Part shown: positions 9,329-18,338 of the stretch, piece by piece
How the letters are laid out: the number at the start of each line of letters is the position of its first letter
Numbering within the stretch: position 1 is the stretch's first letter
Origin: Chryseobacterium pennipullorum
GTDB taxonomy: Bacteria; Bacteroidota; Bacteroidia; Flavobacteriales; Weeksellaceae
DNA: 64,000 nucleotides
Reading direction: 5' to 3'
Assembly: GCF_003384725.1 (NCBI RefSeq)
Contig: NZ_QNVV01000002.1
Span: 310,001 to 374,000 of the forward strand
The notes under the pieces: model-generated
Database searches by the model: none
What the model was told of the DNA's origin: nothing
The model's input: the letters and a program-made list of their open reading frames with translations, nothing else
Translations under genes and position numbers: made by a program

Positions 9329-10198
9329 TTAATATTTAATTTTTTTCAAATTTGATACTATTCTGATTAAAAAATCTCCCATGAAAATATATCCAATATC
9401 TAAACATTTATTATAAAAATCACGATGTACTGTATTTGTATTCCGATCCTCAATATTTTTGTTCTTCGCCATATTATCTAACACCTGCAGCCACTGCTTC
9501 TTATCTTCTGCATTAAATTCACCTTTCTTAATTACATACTGTACAAATTCATCAAGTTCTTTATTCTTCATTGTACTTACAATTGACGTGGGAGTCAAAC
9601 GATATTGGAGTAATATTTTAGGAAGATTATCAATTTTGCATTGAGTACTCATTAATCGCCACAACATATAGTCCTCAAAATATTTACCGATATCTTCATT
9701 GTACCCTCCACATTGAACTGCAATTTCTTTTCTAAACATTACAGAAGGATGCTTCATTGGATTTCCTCTCGTCATCATCGCTGCTGTCAAAACTTCATGT
9801 CCGACTAAAGGAGGGTTATATAGCAAATGCTTCCCTTCATCATCTATTAATTCAATTGCTGTTCCCAACAGCCCCACCTCTGGGTGCCTAACCAAATAAT
9901 TAATTTGTTCTTTAAACCTATTGGGTAAACAAATATCATCAGCATCCATCCGTGCAATATATTCACCTTTAGCTAGAGCTAAACCTCTGTTTAAAGTCTT
10001 TGCTAACCCTGCATTAGCCTGATCAACTAATACAATTCTTTCATCCTTGAAGGAATTGATTATTTCCAAAGAACGATCAGTTGAGCCATCATTAAGGATA
10101 ATTAACTCAAAATCTTTATAGGTCTGGTCCAAAACACTTTGAATAGCCTCAGAAACATATTTTTCTGCATTATATACAGGAAGGATAACACTGATCAT
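9329..10198 (-). CDS. Glycosyltransferase family 2
   Basis: This is a 289-aa GT-A fold transferase. The N-terminus MISVILPVYNAEKYVSEAIQSVL and LIILNDGSTDRS bind the nucleotide sugar. GEYIARMDADD contains the metal-binding DxD. The region FRKEIAVQCGGYNED and the following YMLWRLM resemble the acceptor side of bacterial inverting transferases. No membrane segment is seen, so it should be cytosolic or membrane-associated. It overlaps the pyruvyl transferase gene by 4 bp. It is the only GT-A enzyme in the locus; the three others are GT4. Confidence 0.9.
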   Translation of the reverse strand: MISVILPVYNAEKYVSEAIQSVLDQTYKDFELIILNDGSTDRSLEIINSFKDERIVLVDQANAGLAKTLNRGLALAKGEYIARMDADDICLPNRFKEQINYLVRHPEVGLLGTAIELIDDEGKHLLYNPPLVGHEVLTAAMMTRGNPMKHPSVMFRKEIAVQCGGYNEDIGKYFEDYMLWRLMSTQCKIDNLPKILLQYRLTPTSIVSTMKNKELDEFVQYVIKKGEFNAEDKKQWLQVLDNMAKNKNIEDRNTNTVHRDFYNKCLDIGYIFMGDFLIRIVSNLKKIKY

Positions 10199-11184
10199 TT
10201 TGAAATCAATTTAACATTTTCAAAATCCTTTAACCATGTTTCAAAAAAGTTTTTATTTTTTCCATAGCTGTTATCAAAGATAAATACTTTTTTATTTAAT
10301 AAAACGGCAAGAATAAAACCGTGAAGTCTAGTAGAATAAACAACATCATAGTGGTTGATAAACTTAATCCCTGTTTTTATCCTGCGTTCTTTATATCTCT
10401 TACCGCGAAGACCGTGAGCATCATTTACCAGAAATTTCAAAGGACTTTTAAGAAGAATTTTAGATCCCACTATTTCAGCAAAATTATATAGATTGTCTGC
10501 TTTTTGTTGAAGGGTTCCTTGTTTATAAAAGCCAGGCCAATCTTTAACTTCTATTTTAGTTTCACTTTTGTGAAGTGTTTCCAGTTGCTTCTGAAGAAGA
10601 GCTACATTTCCTAACTCCTTATCCATTCTTTCAAGCAAAAGAGTTTTATTGGTCTTAGAAGTTGAAACAAATTCTGAAAAATCATTAAAAAAAGCCATAT
10701 CAGGAAGCATATATATATTATTGCTTGGGAAGTATTTTTGAGCTATTTCTAACGACACCTGATCTCTAGTACAGATAATAAGGTTAGGGTGTTTTTTATA
10801 TAACTTGGAATCGTTTATGGCATTCTGCTCATTATGATAATGTAATGTTTGTGGAAAAATGATAATTTTATTGTTGGGAAAATCCGTGATTACCTGATTT
10901 CGATATTTTTGGTTCATTGACCATACATCCCCAAAGTTACCCCCACCATGCAATAAAATAATTGCATTTTTGGGCACTTTTTTAGAGTCATAAGTGAAGA
11001 TATTCGAAGTATAAAGACATTTATATTTTAACTCCTCCAAATACTTCAGTTCTCCTTCCCAAATAAGGGTATCACCAATATTACTGTGATTAGGAACATC
11101 CAATAACACATAATCACCATCTATATTCTGGTTAAGAACCTTCCTTACAACGGCTCTCAGATTTTCTATCCTCTCTTTATTCAT
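10195..11184 (-). CDS. Polysaccharide pyruvyl transferase family protein
   Basis: The 329-aa protein matches the CsaB/EpsO/PssM-type family. It has DVPNHSNIGDTLIWEGEL near the N-terminus, then ILLHGGGNFGDVW, IIIFPQTLHYHN, CTRDQVSLEIAQKYFP and the C-terminal YDVVYSTRLHGFILAVLLNKKVFIFDN (RLHG motif). Members attach a pyruvate ketal from phosphoenolpyruvate to a sugar of the repeat unit, giving it a negative charge. The gene lies 4 bp after the flippase gene, so the modification is probably made before or during assembly. A few members of this superfamily have other roles, so the chemistry is inferred. Confidence 0.87.
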   Translation of the reverse strand: MNKERIENLRAVVRKVLNQNIDGDYVLLDVPNHSNIGDTLIWEGELKYLEELKYKCLYTSNIFTYDSKKVPKNAIILLHGGGNFGDVWSMNQKYRNQVITDFPNNKIIIFPQTLHYHNEQNAINDSKLYKKHPNLIICTRDQVSLEIAQKYFPSNNIYMLPDMAFFNDFSEFVSTSKTNKTLLLERMDKELGNVALLQKQLETLHKSETKIEVKDWPGFYKQGTLQQKADNLYNFAEIVGSKILLKSPLKFLVNDAHGLRGKRYKERRIKTGIKFINHYDVVYSTRLHGFILAVLLNKKVFIFDNSYGKNKNFFETWLKDFENVKLISK

Positions 11185-11188
11185 ATAA

Positions 11189-12727
11189 TTATTTATTTCC
11201 TTTGAAGTTCTTCATTAATTTATTATTCACAAAACCTTTAATCATCAAAAACTCTTCTTTACTCACTCCAGTAAATATGGCGATAGCAATTAAAATAAGT
11301 TCGGCAACACCAATCTGAAAAAATATGTTGAAATAATTATTCTCGCTATTATTTTTGAACAGATAAATCAACACAATAATGTAGATGAGTACAAAGACGA
11401 TTCCCTTAAGGTAGGTTAATATTTCAGACCTTTTAAATACCAGTTTCTGATTAATATACCAAAATCTATATAGAAACGTAATAATATTAAGACACAGATT
11501 AGCAATTAACACATATGTTGGAGGCAATCCATTTTTAAGGATAATATAGGAAGCAGGAAGGCTGAGTATTAAGATACAGGAAATAACAATTTGATAATTT
11601 CTAATATTGCCAATCGCATTTACTGACATCCAGAAAGATCCCACCATAGCACTTACAATAGAATTGAGTATTATTACTTGGGTAAAACTGATCACATATG
11701 GAGGAAGATTTTTCCCCAACCAAAGATGCAATATAAACTCGGTCTGGATCAAAAAAGGAATGGCAAGAATCAGAAAAAGATATAATGAATATTTGGAAGA
11801 ATTAAGTACCAAATTCTTATGTTGCTGGTGTCGTCCTCCTGCATACGATTGTACAATTTGTGGGGTGAATGCCACTTGCATATTAGAGATAAAATTATAT
11901 ATTGCTGCATTTACTTGATTGGCAATTCCCATAGCCGCATTAATTGTTACTCCTATAAAGATATTAAGGATCATATTGATTCCCTGTGTTGAGCTTAAAA
12001 CGGCTACCTGTCCGAAAAGATTCCAACCTGAAAAAGAAATTAATTCCTTAAACAATTTTTTATCCTTCACATACCTCAGTTGGGTTTGTTCATGAAAGTT
12101 TTTACTGCAATAAACAAAATAAATAATATTGATCAGTAAATTAACTAACATCAGCAAAATCCCATATAAAATCAATAAATCATATTTCTTAAAAAACAAT
12201 AATAAGAATACAATAATCAATTTCATACATGTTTCAAAAATGCCTAAAAAAGCATAGAAAGACATTTTCTCATTCGTGATAATCATAGCATTGTAAGGAA
12301 TTCGCATGATATTAATAAGAGTAGTCAGTATAGACATCTGATACACTATATTTGCTGCATACATTCTATCATCCGGTATATTCAATTTATAATTTAAAAA
12401 CCAAAGCCCCACCGTCTCAGATAAAATGACAACAATAATGGAAATCACAAAATGTATGTTAATGCTCATACAGAAGACTCTGTTGATACGTTCCTTTATT
12501 TTTGAAGGAATTTCATAATTCAGAAAACGCTGCGTAGCATTTGTCATGGCGTTATTTAAAAAAGAAAATAATACCACAACGCCACCAACCAGATTATAGA
12601 TCCCATAATCTGTAACACCTAAAGTATTCAATATCACCCTAGAGGTATACAAGGATATTAACATATTGATAATCATCCTTATATAAAGAAAAAATGTATT
12701 TTTGGCTATTCTCTTTGAATCTGACAT
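11189..12727 (-). CDS. wzx: Lipid-linked repeat-unit flippase, Wzx/MATE-like
   Basis: The 512-aa polytopic protein has about 12-14 membrane spans. The N-terminal pattern KNTFFLYIRMIINMLISLYTSR and the later LGVTDYGIYNLVGGVV are typical of the polysaccharide transporter family that flips undecaprenyl-PP oligosaccharides to the periplasm. NATQRFLNYEIP and AAMGIANQVNAAI also recur in bacteroidete members. ATG 12727 (MSDSKRIAKN) fits the family N-terminus better than the in-frame ATG nine codons upstream. It pairs with the Wzy-like and Wzc-like proteins, which makes the locus a Wzx/Wzy-dependent system. Confidence 0.88.
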   Translation of the reverse strand: MSDSKRIAKNTFFLYIRMIINMLISLYTSRVILNTLGVTDYGIYNLVGGVVVLFSFLNNAMTNATQRFLNYEIPSKIKERINRVFCMSINIHFVISIIVVILSETVGLWFLNYKLNIPDDRMYAANIVYQMSILTTLINIMRIPYNAMIITNEKMSFYAFLGIFETCMKLIIVFLLLFFKKYDLLILYGILLMLVNLLINIIYFVYCSKNFHEQTQLRYVKDKKLFKELISFSGWNLFGQVAVLSSTQGINMILNIFIGVTINAAMGIANQVNAAIYNFISNMQVAFTPQIVQSYAGGRHQQHKNLVLNSSKYSLYLFLILAIPFLIQTEFILHLWLGKNLPPYVISFTQVIILNSIVSAMVGSFWMSVNAIGNIRNYQIVISCILILSLPASYIILKNGLPPTYVLIANLCLNIITFLYRFWYINQKLVFKRSEILTYLKGIVFVLIYIIVLIYLFKNNSENNYFNIFFQIGVAELILIAIAIFTGVSKEEFLMIKGFVNNKLMKNFKGNK

Positions 12728-12769
12728 AAAAAAGTAAGGTTTGTTCAGCGACAAACCTATTTAAAAATT

Positions 12770-14065
12770 CTACAACCTCGAATCACACTCTGGTAAAATG
12801 CCTTTCACATCATAAATAATTGAATTCTCTTTTAAAAACTTGTTGAAATCCAGTTCGAGGAACTCTTTATGAGCAACGGTAAGAATTACGGCATCATACT
12901 TATCTGTAATTCTGTCTAAAGAACTCACAGAATGTATACCATACTCATGATGAACTTCTGCTTCATTTGCCCAAGGATCGTAAGTGGTAACTTCCATTGA
13001 ATAATCTTCCAGAGCATTAATAACATCCACTGCTTTTGTATTACGTACGTCCGGACAGTTTTCTTTAAAGGTGATTCCCAGATTCAATATTTTGGCTCCA
13101 TTTACCTTGATATTTTTTTTGATCATTGTTTTCACAACCTGAGATGCTACGTATTCTCCCATTGAATCGTTCAAACGCCTTCCTGCTAAAATAATTTCCG
13201 GATGATATCCTTTCTCCTGCGCTTTCTGAGCAAGATAATAAGGGTCAACACCAATACAATGTCCACCCACAAGTCCAGGTTTGAAAGGTAGGAAGTTCCA
13301 TTTTGTTCCGGCAGCCTTTAAAACAGCATGTGTATCTATTTCTAACAGATTGAAAATCTTTGCCAATTCGTTTACAAAAGCAATATTGATATCGCGTTGT
13401 GAGTTTTCAATAACTTTTGCCGCTTCAGCTACTTTAATAGTAGGCGCCAAATGTGTACCTGCTACAATTACAGATTTATAAAGATCATCTACAATCCTAC
13501 CAATTTCAGGAGTAGAACCTGATGTAACTTTTAAAATTTTCTCAACGGTATGTTCCTTATCTCCAGGGTTAATGCGTTCCGGTGAATATCCTGCATAAAA
13601 ATCTTCATTAAATTTTAATCCTGATACTTTTTCCAATACCGGGATACACTCTTCTTCAGTTACCCCAGGATATACTGTAGATTCATAAATTACGATATCT
13701 CCCTTTGATAGGACTTTACCTACAGTTTCTGAAGCCTTATATAAAGGGGTAAGATCCGGGCGATTATTCTTATCTACAGGTGTAGGTACCGTGATCACAT
13801 AAATACTGGCGTCGTTAATATCATCAAGGTTTGAAGAGCAATATAGTCCATTTTCTGATGTGTTAAAAGGATTTTCAGCGACCAGTACAGATTGCAAAAT
13901 ATCATCATCCAGTTCCAATGTATGATCTTTTCCCTGGTTGAGTTCTTCAATACGTTTTTGATTGATATCAAATCCTACTACAGAAAATTTTGTAGCAAAT
14001 AAACGTGCTAAAGGCAGACCTACATAACCTAACCCAATAATTGCAATTTTATGCGTCGTATTCAT
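12770..14065 (-). CDS. tviB: UDP-N-acetylhexosamine 6-dehydrogenase (TviB/WbpO-like nucleotide-sugar dehydrogenase)
   Basis: The 431-aa protein has an N-terminal NAD fold ([19 protein letters not shown]). The middle domain has [27 protein letters not shown], and the catalytic cysteine motif is [17 protein letters not shown]. The C-terminal UDP-binding domain begins near [19 protein letters not shown]. The pattern fits dehydrogenases of UDP-GlcNAc or UDP-GalNAc (TviB, WbpO, WbpA) rather than UDP-glucose dehydrogenase. It oxidises C6 in two NAD-dependent steps to a HexNAc uronic acid. The adjacent 4-epimerase is the usual partner; together they can make UDP-GalNAcA. The exact substrate is inferred. 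Confidence 0.85.
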   Translation of the reverse strand: MNTTHKIAIIGLGYVGLPLARLFATKFSVVGFDINQKRIEELNQGKDHTLELDDDILQSVLVAENPFNTSENGLYCSSNLDDINDASIYVITVPTPVDKNNRPDLTPLYKASETVGKVLSKGDIVIYESTVYPGVTEEECIPVLEKVSGLKFNEDFYAGYSPERINPGDKEHTVEKILKVTSGSTPEIGRIVDDLYKSVIVAGTHLAPTIKVAEAAKVIENSQRDINIAFVNELAKIFNLLEIDTHAVLKAAGTKWNFLPFKPGLVGGHCIGVDPYYLAQKAQEKGYHPEIILAGRRLNDSMGEYVASQVVKTMIKKNIKVNGAKILNLGITFKENCPDVRNTKAVDVINALEDYSMEVTTYDPWANEAEVHHEYGIHSVSSLDRITDKYDAVILTVAHKEFLELDFNKFLKENSIIYDVKGILPECDSRL

Positions 14066-14093
14066 TTAATATTGTATTAATTTGATTGTAAAT

Positions 14094-15062
14094 TTATTTT
14101 AAGTTTTCCCAGTACCATTTTACGGCTTCTTTAAGCCCGTTATCAATGGTATGGGTAGGCTGGTAGCCCAGCAAGGATTTTGCTTTTTCAATAGATGCTA
14201 AAGAATGGGGAATATCACCCAATCTATTAGGACCATGGACAGGCTTGATATTCAAAATTTCAGAATCAAACTCCCCAAGATATTCTCCCAGATATTTCAC
14301 CAAATCATTTAACGTTGTACGATCACCGACCGCAGTATTGTAAACGGTATTGATTGCTTCAGGATTATCCGTCAGCATAGCCAGCTCATTCATTTGAATA
14401 ACATTATCTATATAAGTAAAATCACGGGAATAATTTCCTTCTCCGTTAATCTTAGGCGACTCGTGGCTCATCAATTGTTTAACAAATAATGGAATAACTG
14501 CGGCATAAGCTCCATTGGGATCCTGACGGCGCCCGAAAACATTGAAATAACGTAGTCCGATACATTCTATACCGTACGTTTTACTGAATACATCCGCGTA
14601 AAGCTCATTAACATATTTTGTAATGGCGTAGGGAGACAGGGGTCTTCCAATCACATCTTCAACTTTAGGCAGAGATTCTGAATCTCCATAGGTAGAAGAT
14701 GAGGCAGCATATACGAAACGTTTAACATGCGCATCACGTGCCGCCACCAACATATTTAAGAAACCGGAGACATTAACATCATTACTGGTAATCGGATCTT
14801 TTATTGAACGAGGAACAGAACCTAATGCTGCCTGGTGCAAGACATAATCTACTCCTTCCACGGCCTTTTGGCAAACCTCAAGATCGCGAATATCTCCTTC
14901 TATCAATGTATAATCAGTATTTTCGCAGAAAGGAGCTACATTATGACGGTGTCCGGTTGCAAAATTATCAAGACATCTTACTTTATAGCCTTTATTTAGA
15001 AAGTACTCGGTTAAATTAGAGCCTATAAAACCAGCTCCACCGGTAATTAAAATTGTATTCAT
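14094..15062 (-). CDS. tviC: UDP-N-acetylhexosamine 4-epimerase (WbpP/TviC-like extended SDR)
   Basis: The 322-aa extended short-chain dehydrogenase begins ILITGGAGFIGSNLTEYFLNKGYKVRC, an NAD-binding Rossmann motif. It has the catalytic region YAASSSTYG and the YxxxK pair in SPYAITKYVNE. LRYFNVFGRRQDPNGAYAAVIP is characteristic of WbpP-type UDP-GlcNAc/UDP-GalNAc C4 epimerases. It acts in the cytosol. The gene lies 28 bp upstream of the 6-dehydrogenase and 2 bp after the Wzc-like gene, which is consistent with a two-step route to a galacto-configured HexNAc uronic acid. Confidence 0.85.
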   Translation of the reverse strand: MNTILITGGAGFIGSNLTEYFLNKGYKVRCLDNFATGHRHNVAPFCENTDYTLIEGDIRDLEVCQKAVEGVDYVLHQAALGSVPRSIKDPITSNDVNVSGFLNMLVAARDAHVKRFVYAASSSTYGDSESLPKVEDVIGRPLSPYAITKYVNELYADVFSKTYGIECIGLRYFNVFGRRQDPNGAYAAVIPLFVKQLMSHESPKINGEGNYSRDFTYIDNVIQMNELAMLTDNPEAINTVYNTAVGDRTTLNDLVKYLGEYLGEFDSEILNIKPVHGPNRLGDIPHSLASIEKAKSLLGYQPTHTIDNGLKEAVKWYWENLK

Positions 15063-15064
15063 AC

Positions 15065-17407
15065 TTATGATTTAAATAATTTTTGCCACCATTTTTTGTC
15101 TTTCTCAGTGGTATAGCCGTATCCATAGCCATAATTATAGCCGTAACCATAACCTCCTACATTTTTAGAAACATCATTAATAACAAAAGAAACGTTTGAC
15201 AATTTCGATTCTCTTACCAGACTGTTTGCAAAATCTATTAATATATTCCTGGACACCCCCGATCTTACAACATATAATGTTGCATCAGCAGTATCTGAAA
15301 GATTAAGTGTATCTGAAACCAGCATAAGTGGTGCCGAATCTATGACAATGTAAGCGTATTTATCAACCAATTCCTTAATAAGAATCTGATATCTTCCATT
15401 CGAAAGAAGCTCTTGCGGATTTGGAGGAATAGTTCCTGCATAGATTACATCACAATTAGGATTAGTATCTGAGGTATGAATTAATTCTTCAATTTTTGTT
15501 GATTCATCATATAGATATTCCGTAAGTCCCTTTCCCTTGATAGGCTCATTATCATATCTCTGAATTTGAGGGTTTCTAATATCTGATCCAATCAGTAGAG
15601 ATCTTCCGTTCTTATTTCCCAGTGTAAGTGCCAAATTAACAGAAACCAAAGTTTTACCCTCTCCTTTTACAGACGAGGTAACCATTATTACTTTGGCATT
15701 ATCTTTTTTAGGTAATACAAATTTCAGATTGGATACCAATACCCTGAATGCTTCAGCCAATTCAGAAAAATCATTTCTCTGTACAAGATGGCTCTGGTCA
15801 TCTTTCAAGGATGGTATATCTGACAGTACTCCCAGTGAGGTTCTTTCTGTAATATCAGTACGGCTGTATATTTTATCATCCCACATGTAGAAAAGATAAA
15901 AGAATACAAAAGGTAATAATAACCCTAATACAAGAGCCCCGAAAAAAATCATGCTTTTTTTAGGAGATATCGGAGTATCATTTGTATACGCCGGGTTTAC
16001 AATCTTTGCCTTAGGAACATTTACAGATAAATTAATTGCGTTCTCTTCTCTTTTCTGCAAAAGGAAAAGAAAAAGCTGTTCTTTAAGATTTTGCTGGCGT
16101 TCTATTCCCCTATAAATTTTAGACTGTCCGGGAACTTTTTCTATCATTCCTGTGTTAGCAGAAATCTGTCCATTTATTTGAGCAATAGAAGCTTGAATCG
16201 TCGCTTTTTGTTGGCGAATATTATCACGAACAACATCTTTTAACGAGGCAATCTCCTTATTCATTTCTATAACAGCAGGGTTTTCGTTGGTAGCCTGCTT
16301 TAATGTCTTATTTCTACTGATAAGAAGGGTGTTATATTGTGAAATTGCCTGTTCTAACGACGGATTAAGACCTAAGTTAGAAGGCATAAGCTGATTATTT
16401 CCTTTGGAAGCTTCTGCCTGAAGAGAATTTAACAAGTCTAACTGTGTCTGTTGTAAAAGTAGAGACTTTGTATTATCGCTTGTATTTTGAAGCGCCAACT
16501 GTGCCTGTGCCTGAAGATCCACAATGCGGTTACGGTTTTGAAAATCCTCTTTCTCATTTTCTACACCCGAAAGATCTCGGGTAATAACCTCCAATCTTTT
16601 GTCTATAAATTCCTGAGTATTTTGTGCCTGTAAGTTTTTGTCTTTAAGACCGTCTAAATTATACTGTTTGGTTATTTCATTAAGAACAGCTTCTGATTTA
16701 TCAGGAACAGCTCCCACCAGACTTATGTCCATCAACATAGCTTTCTGATCCGGGAGATTAACCTGTACGGTCTTTTCTAATTTTTTAACTTTCTCTATTG
16801 GATTCCAAAAGACAATTTTATATTTTGAGCTGAAAGTAAGTCCAGGTATTTTCTGAAAAATTACGGTTCCGAAATCCAATTTCATCGCCTTGTCAAAACT
16901 TCCCTTAAAAGTCTTTTTTTCATGATCTTCTAAAACAAAATTATTCCCCTCTACTTCTTTCACCACATACCCTGAAGATATGAATTCCTTCTGGTTTTTA
17001 TAAGAAATGATTTTGGCTATAATCGGAATTTTCGAAAATAGTTCAGAATCTTTGATATCTCCGGAATTATAATACTGTACGTTCAGGTTAAGATTTTCCA
17101 CCACCTTCATAAGAATAGGCCTCGAACTTACCACTGCAACTTCACTCTTCAATTCTTCTGCATTTCCTAATCCTAGTCCGAGATTATCAAGATCTGCTAA
17201 CGCTCCTGTTATATCTGATTGTTTTTTATCAAATTTAAGCGTTGTAATGGATTGATATTGAGGCACAGAATACCTAAGATATATAAAAGCTCCTATTAAG
17301 AAGAGTAAAGCGGATCCAACAAACCATGGCCACTTAACTAAATATTTTCCTAAGATTTTTCTTAGATTTAGTTTTTCTTCATTTTCCTGAAAGTCTATCT
17401 GCTGCAT
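15065..17407 (-). CDS. wzc: Polysaccharide co-polymerase/tyrosine autokinase, Wzc-like
   Basis: The 780-aa inner-membrane protein has a Wzz-type N-terminal domain with spans at about residues 28-46 and 484-506. A long coiled-coil periplasmic region (about 240-460) lies between them. The cytoplasmic BY-kinase domain has Walker A (TSSVKGEGKT, 577-586), Walker A' (SDIRNP, about 608-613) and Walker B (IVIDSAPL, about 687-694). The C-terminal tail carries seven tyrosines alternating with Gly or Asn (753-765), the usual autophosphorylation cluster. Wzc cycles between phosphorylated states to control chain growth and export through the Wza channel. No cognate Wzb-type phosphatase is in the window. 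It lies 8 bp from the second Wza-like gene. Confidence 0.93.
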   Translation of the reverse strand: MQQIDFQENEEKLNLRKILGKYLVKWPWFVGSALLFLIGAFIYLRYSVPQYQSITTLKFDKKQSDITGALADLDNLGLGLGNAEELKSEVAVVSSRPILMKVVENLNLNVQYYNSGDIKDSELFSKIPIIAKIISYKNQKEFISSGYVVKEVEGNNFVLEDHEKKTFKGSFDKAMKLDFGTVIFQKIPGLTFSSKYKIVFWNPIEKVKKLEKTVQVNLPDQKAMLMDISLVGAVPDKSEAVLNEITKQYNLDGLKDKNLQAQNTQEFIDKRLEVITRDLSGVENEKEDFQNRNRIVDLQAQAQLALQNTSDNTKSLLLQQTQLDLLNSLQAEASKGNNQLMPSNLGLNPSLEQAISQYNTLLISRNKTLKQATNENPAVIEMNKEIASLKDVVRDNIRQQKATIQASIAQINGQISANTGMIEKVPGQSKIYRGIERQQNLKEQLFLFLLQKREENAINLSVNVPKAKIVNPAYTNDTPISPKKSMIFFGALVLGLLLPFVFFYLFYMWDDKIYSRTDITERTSLGVLSDIPSLKDDQSHLVQRNDFSELAEAFRVLVSNLKFVLPKKDNAKVIMVTSSVKGEGKTLVSVNLALTLGNKNGRSLLIGSDIRNPQIQRYDNEPIKGKGLTEYLYDESTKIEELIHTSDTNPNCDVIYAGTIPPNPQELLSNGRYQILIKELVDKYAYIVIDSAPLMLVSDTLNLSDTADATLYVVRSGVSRNILIDFANSLVRESKLSNVSFVINDVSKNVGGYGYGYNYGYGYGYTTEKDKKWWQKLFKS

Positions 17408-17415
17408 ATTTTAAA

Positions 17416-18204
17416 TTATCTGGTTAGGGAAATGATTAGGGTAGCAACTCCCAATGCTGAAGCAAGAATCTGGAAAGTAAGAGCTCTGTTAGGATTAGAA
17501 TTGGCCTGAACCTGTTTATTTTTATCCGGTTCTATATACAGCACATCATTCTGTTTCATATAATAATAAGGTGAATTGACAATATCTGATCTTGAAAGAT
17601 CAAGATTAACTACCTGATCTTCTCCACTATCTCCAGTACGGATTAGTTTTACTTTTGTACGGTCTCCAAAATCGGTCATATCTCCAGCTAAACTCAAGGC
17701 CTGAAAAATATTAAGCTTTTGTGTGGTGCTTTCTTTTTGTCCTGGAGCTTTGACCTCACCTAATACACTTACATTGAAATTTTTCAAAGTAGTTGTTACT
17801 AAAGGATCTGTCAGATATCTCTTTAAACGGGATTCCAGATCATTTTTGAGTTGTACCTGGGTCATTCCTTTAACGTATACATTTCCTAAAACAGGAAAAT
17901 TAATATATCCCTCCTCATTGACCAAGTATTCGCTGGGTTGTACATATTGGTTAACTCCACCGGCAGATACGCTTCCAACCTTGTTTGTCGTGTTTAAATT
18001 AAATGGTTTCACAGCTGCCTCATCCAATGCAGAAACTAAAATTAAAAGCACATCACTTTCCTGAATACGAAGTCCTTCAAATTTAGCCTTAGCAACCTCT
18101 TCTTCCATATTATGCTGCGCCATATATACCATGTTCTGTTTAGGTTTACATGATACTAGGATCACTGATAGCAGTATAAGATAATTAATAATCGTTTTTC
18201 TCAT
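17416..18204 (-). CDS. wza: Polysaccharide export lipoprotein, Wza-like (second copy)
   Basis: The 262-aa outer-membrane polysaccharide export protein has a lipoprotein signal ending LVSC (Cys19). A polysaccharide-export domain follows (about residues 45-130, with ESDVLLILVSALDE and GYINFPVLGNVYVKGMT), then an SLBB-like domain (VSVLGEVKAPGQ, about 145-215). A C-terminal hydrophobic helix (LTFQILASALGVATLIISL) could form the outer-membrane part of the channel, as in Wza. It sits directly upstream of wzc with an 8-bp gap, the classical pairing. It is paralogous to the gene at 18339-19145. Confidence 0.9.
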   Translation of the reverse strand: MRKTIINYLILLSVILVSCKPKQNMVYMAQHNMEEEVAKAKFEGLRIQESDVLLILVSALDEAAVKPFNLNTTNKVGSVSAGGVNQYVQPSEYLVNEEGYINFPVLGNVYVKGMTQVQLKNDLESRLKRYLTDPLVTTTLKNFNVSVLGEVKAPGQKESTTQKLNIFQALSLAGDMTDFGDRTKVKLIRTGDSGEDQVVNLDLSRSDIVNSPYYYMKQNDVLYIEPDKNKQVQANSNPNRALTFQILASALGVATLIISLTR

Positions 18205-18259
18205 AATCGCATTATATCTGGTAAATTCATTATCTGTGATCAGTACAACTAATCCAATA

Positions 18260-18301
18260 ACAAATTACAATTTGTGTCTAATTAATTTGCCTATAAGGCA
18301 A
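18260..18301 (-). promoter_or_regulatory. Two adjacent hairpins between the tandem wza genes
   Basis: There is a 7-bp-arm inverted repeat (ACAAATT/AATTTGT) at 18260-18275 and a 5-bp-arm repeat (TTGCC/GGCAA) at 18287-18301. Both lie in the 134-bp gap between the two export genes. Neither is followed by a clear T-tract on the minus strand. They may set the relative expression or mRNA stability of the two paralogues; the function is inferred. Confidence 0.3.
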
Positions 18302-18338
18302 TTTTAATGATATATTAGTCTTTAGGTTAAGTTTTATA

